Positions 63,263 through 64,000 of a stretch of 64,000 nucleotides of DNA are shown here, piece by piece. The notes below the pieces were generated by a model. That model did no database searches. It was not told the DNA's origin and saw only the letters and a list, made by a program, of their open reading frames with translations. The position numbers were made by a program, and so were the translations under genes. Source of the DNA: Sphingosinicella sp. (GTDB lineage: Bacteria; Pseudomonadota; Alphaproteobacteria; Sphingomonadales; Sphingomonadaceae); the NCBI GenBank assembly GCA_013816585.1, contig JACDEE010000005.1:100966-164965 (forward strand), in the 5' to 3' direction. Positions within the stretch are counted from its first letter, which is position 1; every line of letters begins with the position of its first letter.

Positions 63263-63445
63263 CTAGAGAAGCCGCTGGAGCGCGATTGCACTCGCTAGGA
63301 GAAGCGGAACGGATACTGCCAAAGGGAAGCGGTAGCTCTCGCTACGTGCATGGCACCGGATCGACCAGATTACGCCTACCGCAGCAAGCAGTATCAGGAA
63401 GCTGGCCACACCTATGGCTAATATGATTTGCGCGGTTTCACTCAT
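63263..63445 (-). CDS. Small two-helix membrane protein
   Basis: A 60-aa ORF (MSETAQIILAIGVASFLILL start) with two hydrophobic helices around a basic loop (RCHARSESYR). GGAGCAAG lies 7 bases upstream of the ATG on the minus strand. No family recognised. Confidence 0.5.
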   Translation of the reverse strand: MSETAQIILAIGVASFLILLAAVGVIWSIRCHARSESYRFPLAVSVPLLLASAIALQRLL

Positions 63446-63738
63446 GTCTTGCTCCTCAGTGCATCACAGGCCTCGGTTGGAATGAGGCCAAACCCGTTAT
63501 CGTTACGAGATTAGATGCGCTCAGAGCGCTGAGTAGTTAGCGTTAAACCGGAGGCGGGCTCCGGCTGCCGATTACTAAGGGACGGATTAAGGAGTGGATC
63601 AAGGAATAAATGTCACCTTTCCACAGGCTATTTGGAAATCTGTTATTTCTCTAACCTTTAGTCGATACCGTTTTGCAGTACGCTGAGACTCTCACGCAAC
63701 ACTCTTACCTCGACAACAAGCGCTGGCATGGAGGACCA
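63446..63738. other. Gene-free stretch
   Basis: No ORF with a ribosome binding site, no tRNA-like fold and no strong hairpin recognised in this 293-bp region of lower GC. It could contain promoters of the flanking small ORFs. Confidence 0.4.
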
Positions 63739-63900
63739 CTAATCAGGGTTGCGAGAGACAAGCGGGGGCCGAAAGTTGGGGTTCTTCGGATCGCAGCGCC
63801 CTGCCCACCTGTACCAAGCTAGGGCTAGAATAACCGTGGCTATCCCACCTAGGACACTCCCAATTATTAAGCCTGACGTGACCCCCGTTTTTTCCTCCAT
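63739..63900 (-). CDS. Single-helix membrane micro-protein at the IS boundary
   Basis: A 53-residue ORF (MEEKTGVTSGLIIGSVLGGI, then a helix ATVILALAWYRW and a basic tail ending VSRNPD). Its ATG (63898-63900) is just outside the presumed left end of the IS (about 63902), so its promoter may have been displaced. No clear ribosome binding site is visible. Confidence 0.4.
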   Translation of the reverse strand: MEEKTGVTSGLIIGSVLGGIATVILALAWYRWAGRCDPKNPNFRPPLVSRNPD

Positions 63901-63901
63901 T

Positions 63902-64000
63902 TTGAGTTAGAGTCCGACCCATTGAAGGGACGGACAGATGAAGCGGAAGCAGTTTTCGGAAGAGCAGATTATTGGCCTCCTGAAGGAGGCCGAGGCGGGT
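63902..64000 (+). mobile_element. Left end of an IS3-family insertion sequence (continues past the window)
   Basis: A candidate terminal inverted repeat begins TGAGTTAGAGTCCGACC at 63902, and the orfA start follows 36 bases later. TG at the outermost bases is typical of IS3-family ends. The right half lies outside the window. Confidence 0.6.
63938..64000 (+). CDS. IS3-family transposase OrfA, N-terminal part
   Basis: The visible 21 codons read MKRKQFSEEQIIGLLKEAEA and G, a helix-turn-helix beginning typical of IS3 OrfA (IS407-like group). Truncated by the right edge. Confidence 0.8.
   Translation, partial: MKRKQFSEEQIIGLLKEAEAG

Overview
The window looks like the chromosome of a high-GC alphaproteobacterium of the order Sphingomonadales (a Sphingomonas or Sphingosinicella type). 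The reasons are the gene content and order (rph-rdgB-hemW, an F1-only atpHAGDC operon with a very short epsilon subunit, DUF2794 next to an EpsC-type serine acetyltransferase, a TPR-sulfotransferase beside a TonB receptor) and the absence of the F0 genes next to F1. I name no species.

Layout. 1-6.4 kb is housekeeping: grpE (cut by the edge) and hrcA on the minus strand; divergently rph-rdgB-hemW with overlapping stops and starts; an LpoA-like lipoprotein; rsmI-yraN. 6.5-14.5 kb holds a glycine-zipper protein, gshB-dedA, a minus-strand run (monooxygenase-like, DUF4197 lipoprotein, transaldolase-like gene, DUF484, xerC), priA and a DUF2171 membrane protein. 14.7-16.2 kb is a secreted gluzincin-like metallopeptidase/TPR gene broken by a one-base frameshift. 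Then come ada and the F1 ATP synthase operon (17.5-22.3 kb). 22.3-27 kb has an orphan cpaF, a lipoprotein-like methyltransferase, and phaR divergent from a short PHA synthase-like gene. A long minus-strand block (27.1-35 kb) carries a phosphoesterase, alr, an MHS transporter, a phytanoyl-CoA dioxygenase-like gene, glmS and glmU, which supply cell-wall precursors (D-Ala and UDP-GlcNAc).

35.7-43 kb is a complete phosphate-starvation locus, phoR-pstSCAB-phoU-phoB. Three 7-bp PhoB half-sites at 11-bp pitch lie over the phoR stop and upstream of pstS. 43-48 kb contains small secreted and membrane proteins with strong leader hairpins, DUF2794-epsC, and rhodanese divergent from ftrA. 48-50.2 kb is a peroxide-defence locus, ahpC-ahpD divergent from oxyR. 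50.2-50.9 kb is an unusual chain: a 13-codon ORF, then a 112-aa ORF, then an 83-aa membrane ORF, each joined to the next by ATGA. Then come a tandem-domain retropepsin-like protein, pgsA, an LplT-like transporter, an unlisted 58-aa membrane protein, a TPR-sulfotransferase and a TonB receptor.

At 58,855 there is a 3' fragment of a tRNA gene (best match tRNA-Ala) with no 5' half. From there to the right edge the base composition drops and the genes change character: an HNH endonuclease and partner on the minus strand, a divergent two-gene operon of HEPN-like proteins, a small serine recombinase with a palindrome over its promoter and ribosome binding site, several very short membrane proteins, and the left end of an IS3-family element. 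I read this as one end of an integrative element or genomic island with a candidate defence module. The other end lies outside the window.
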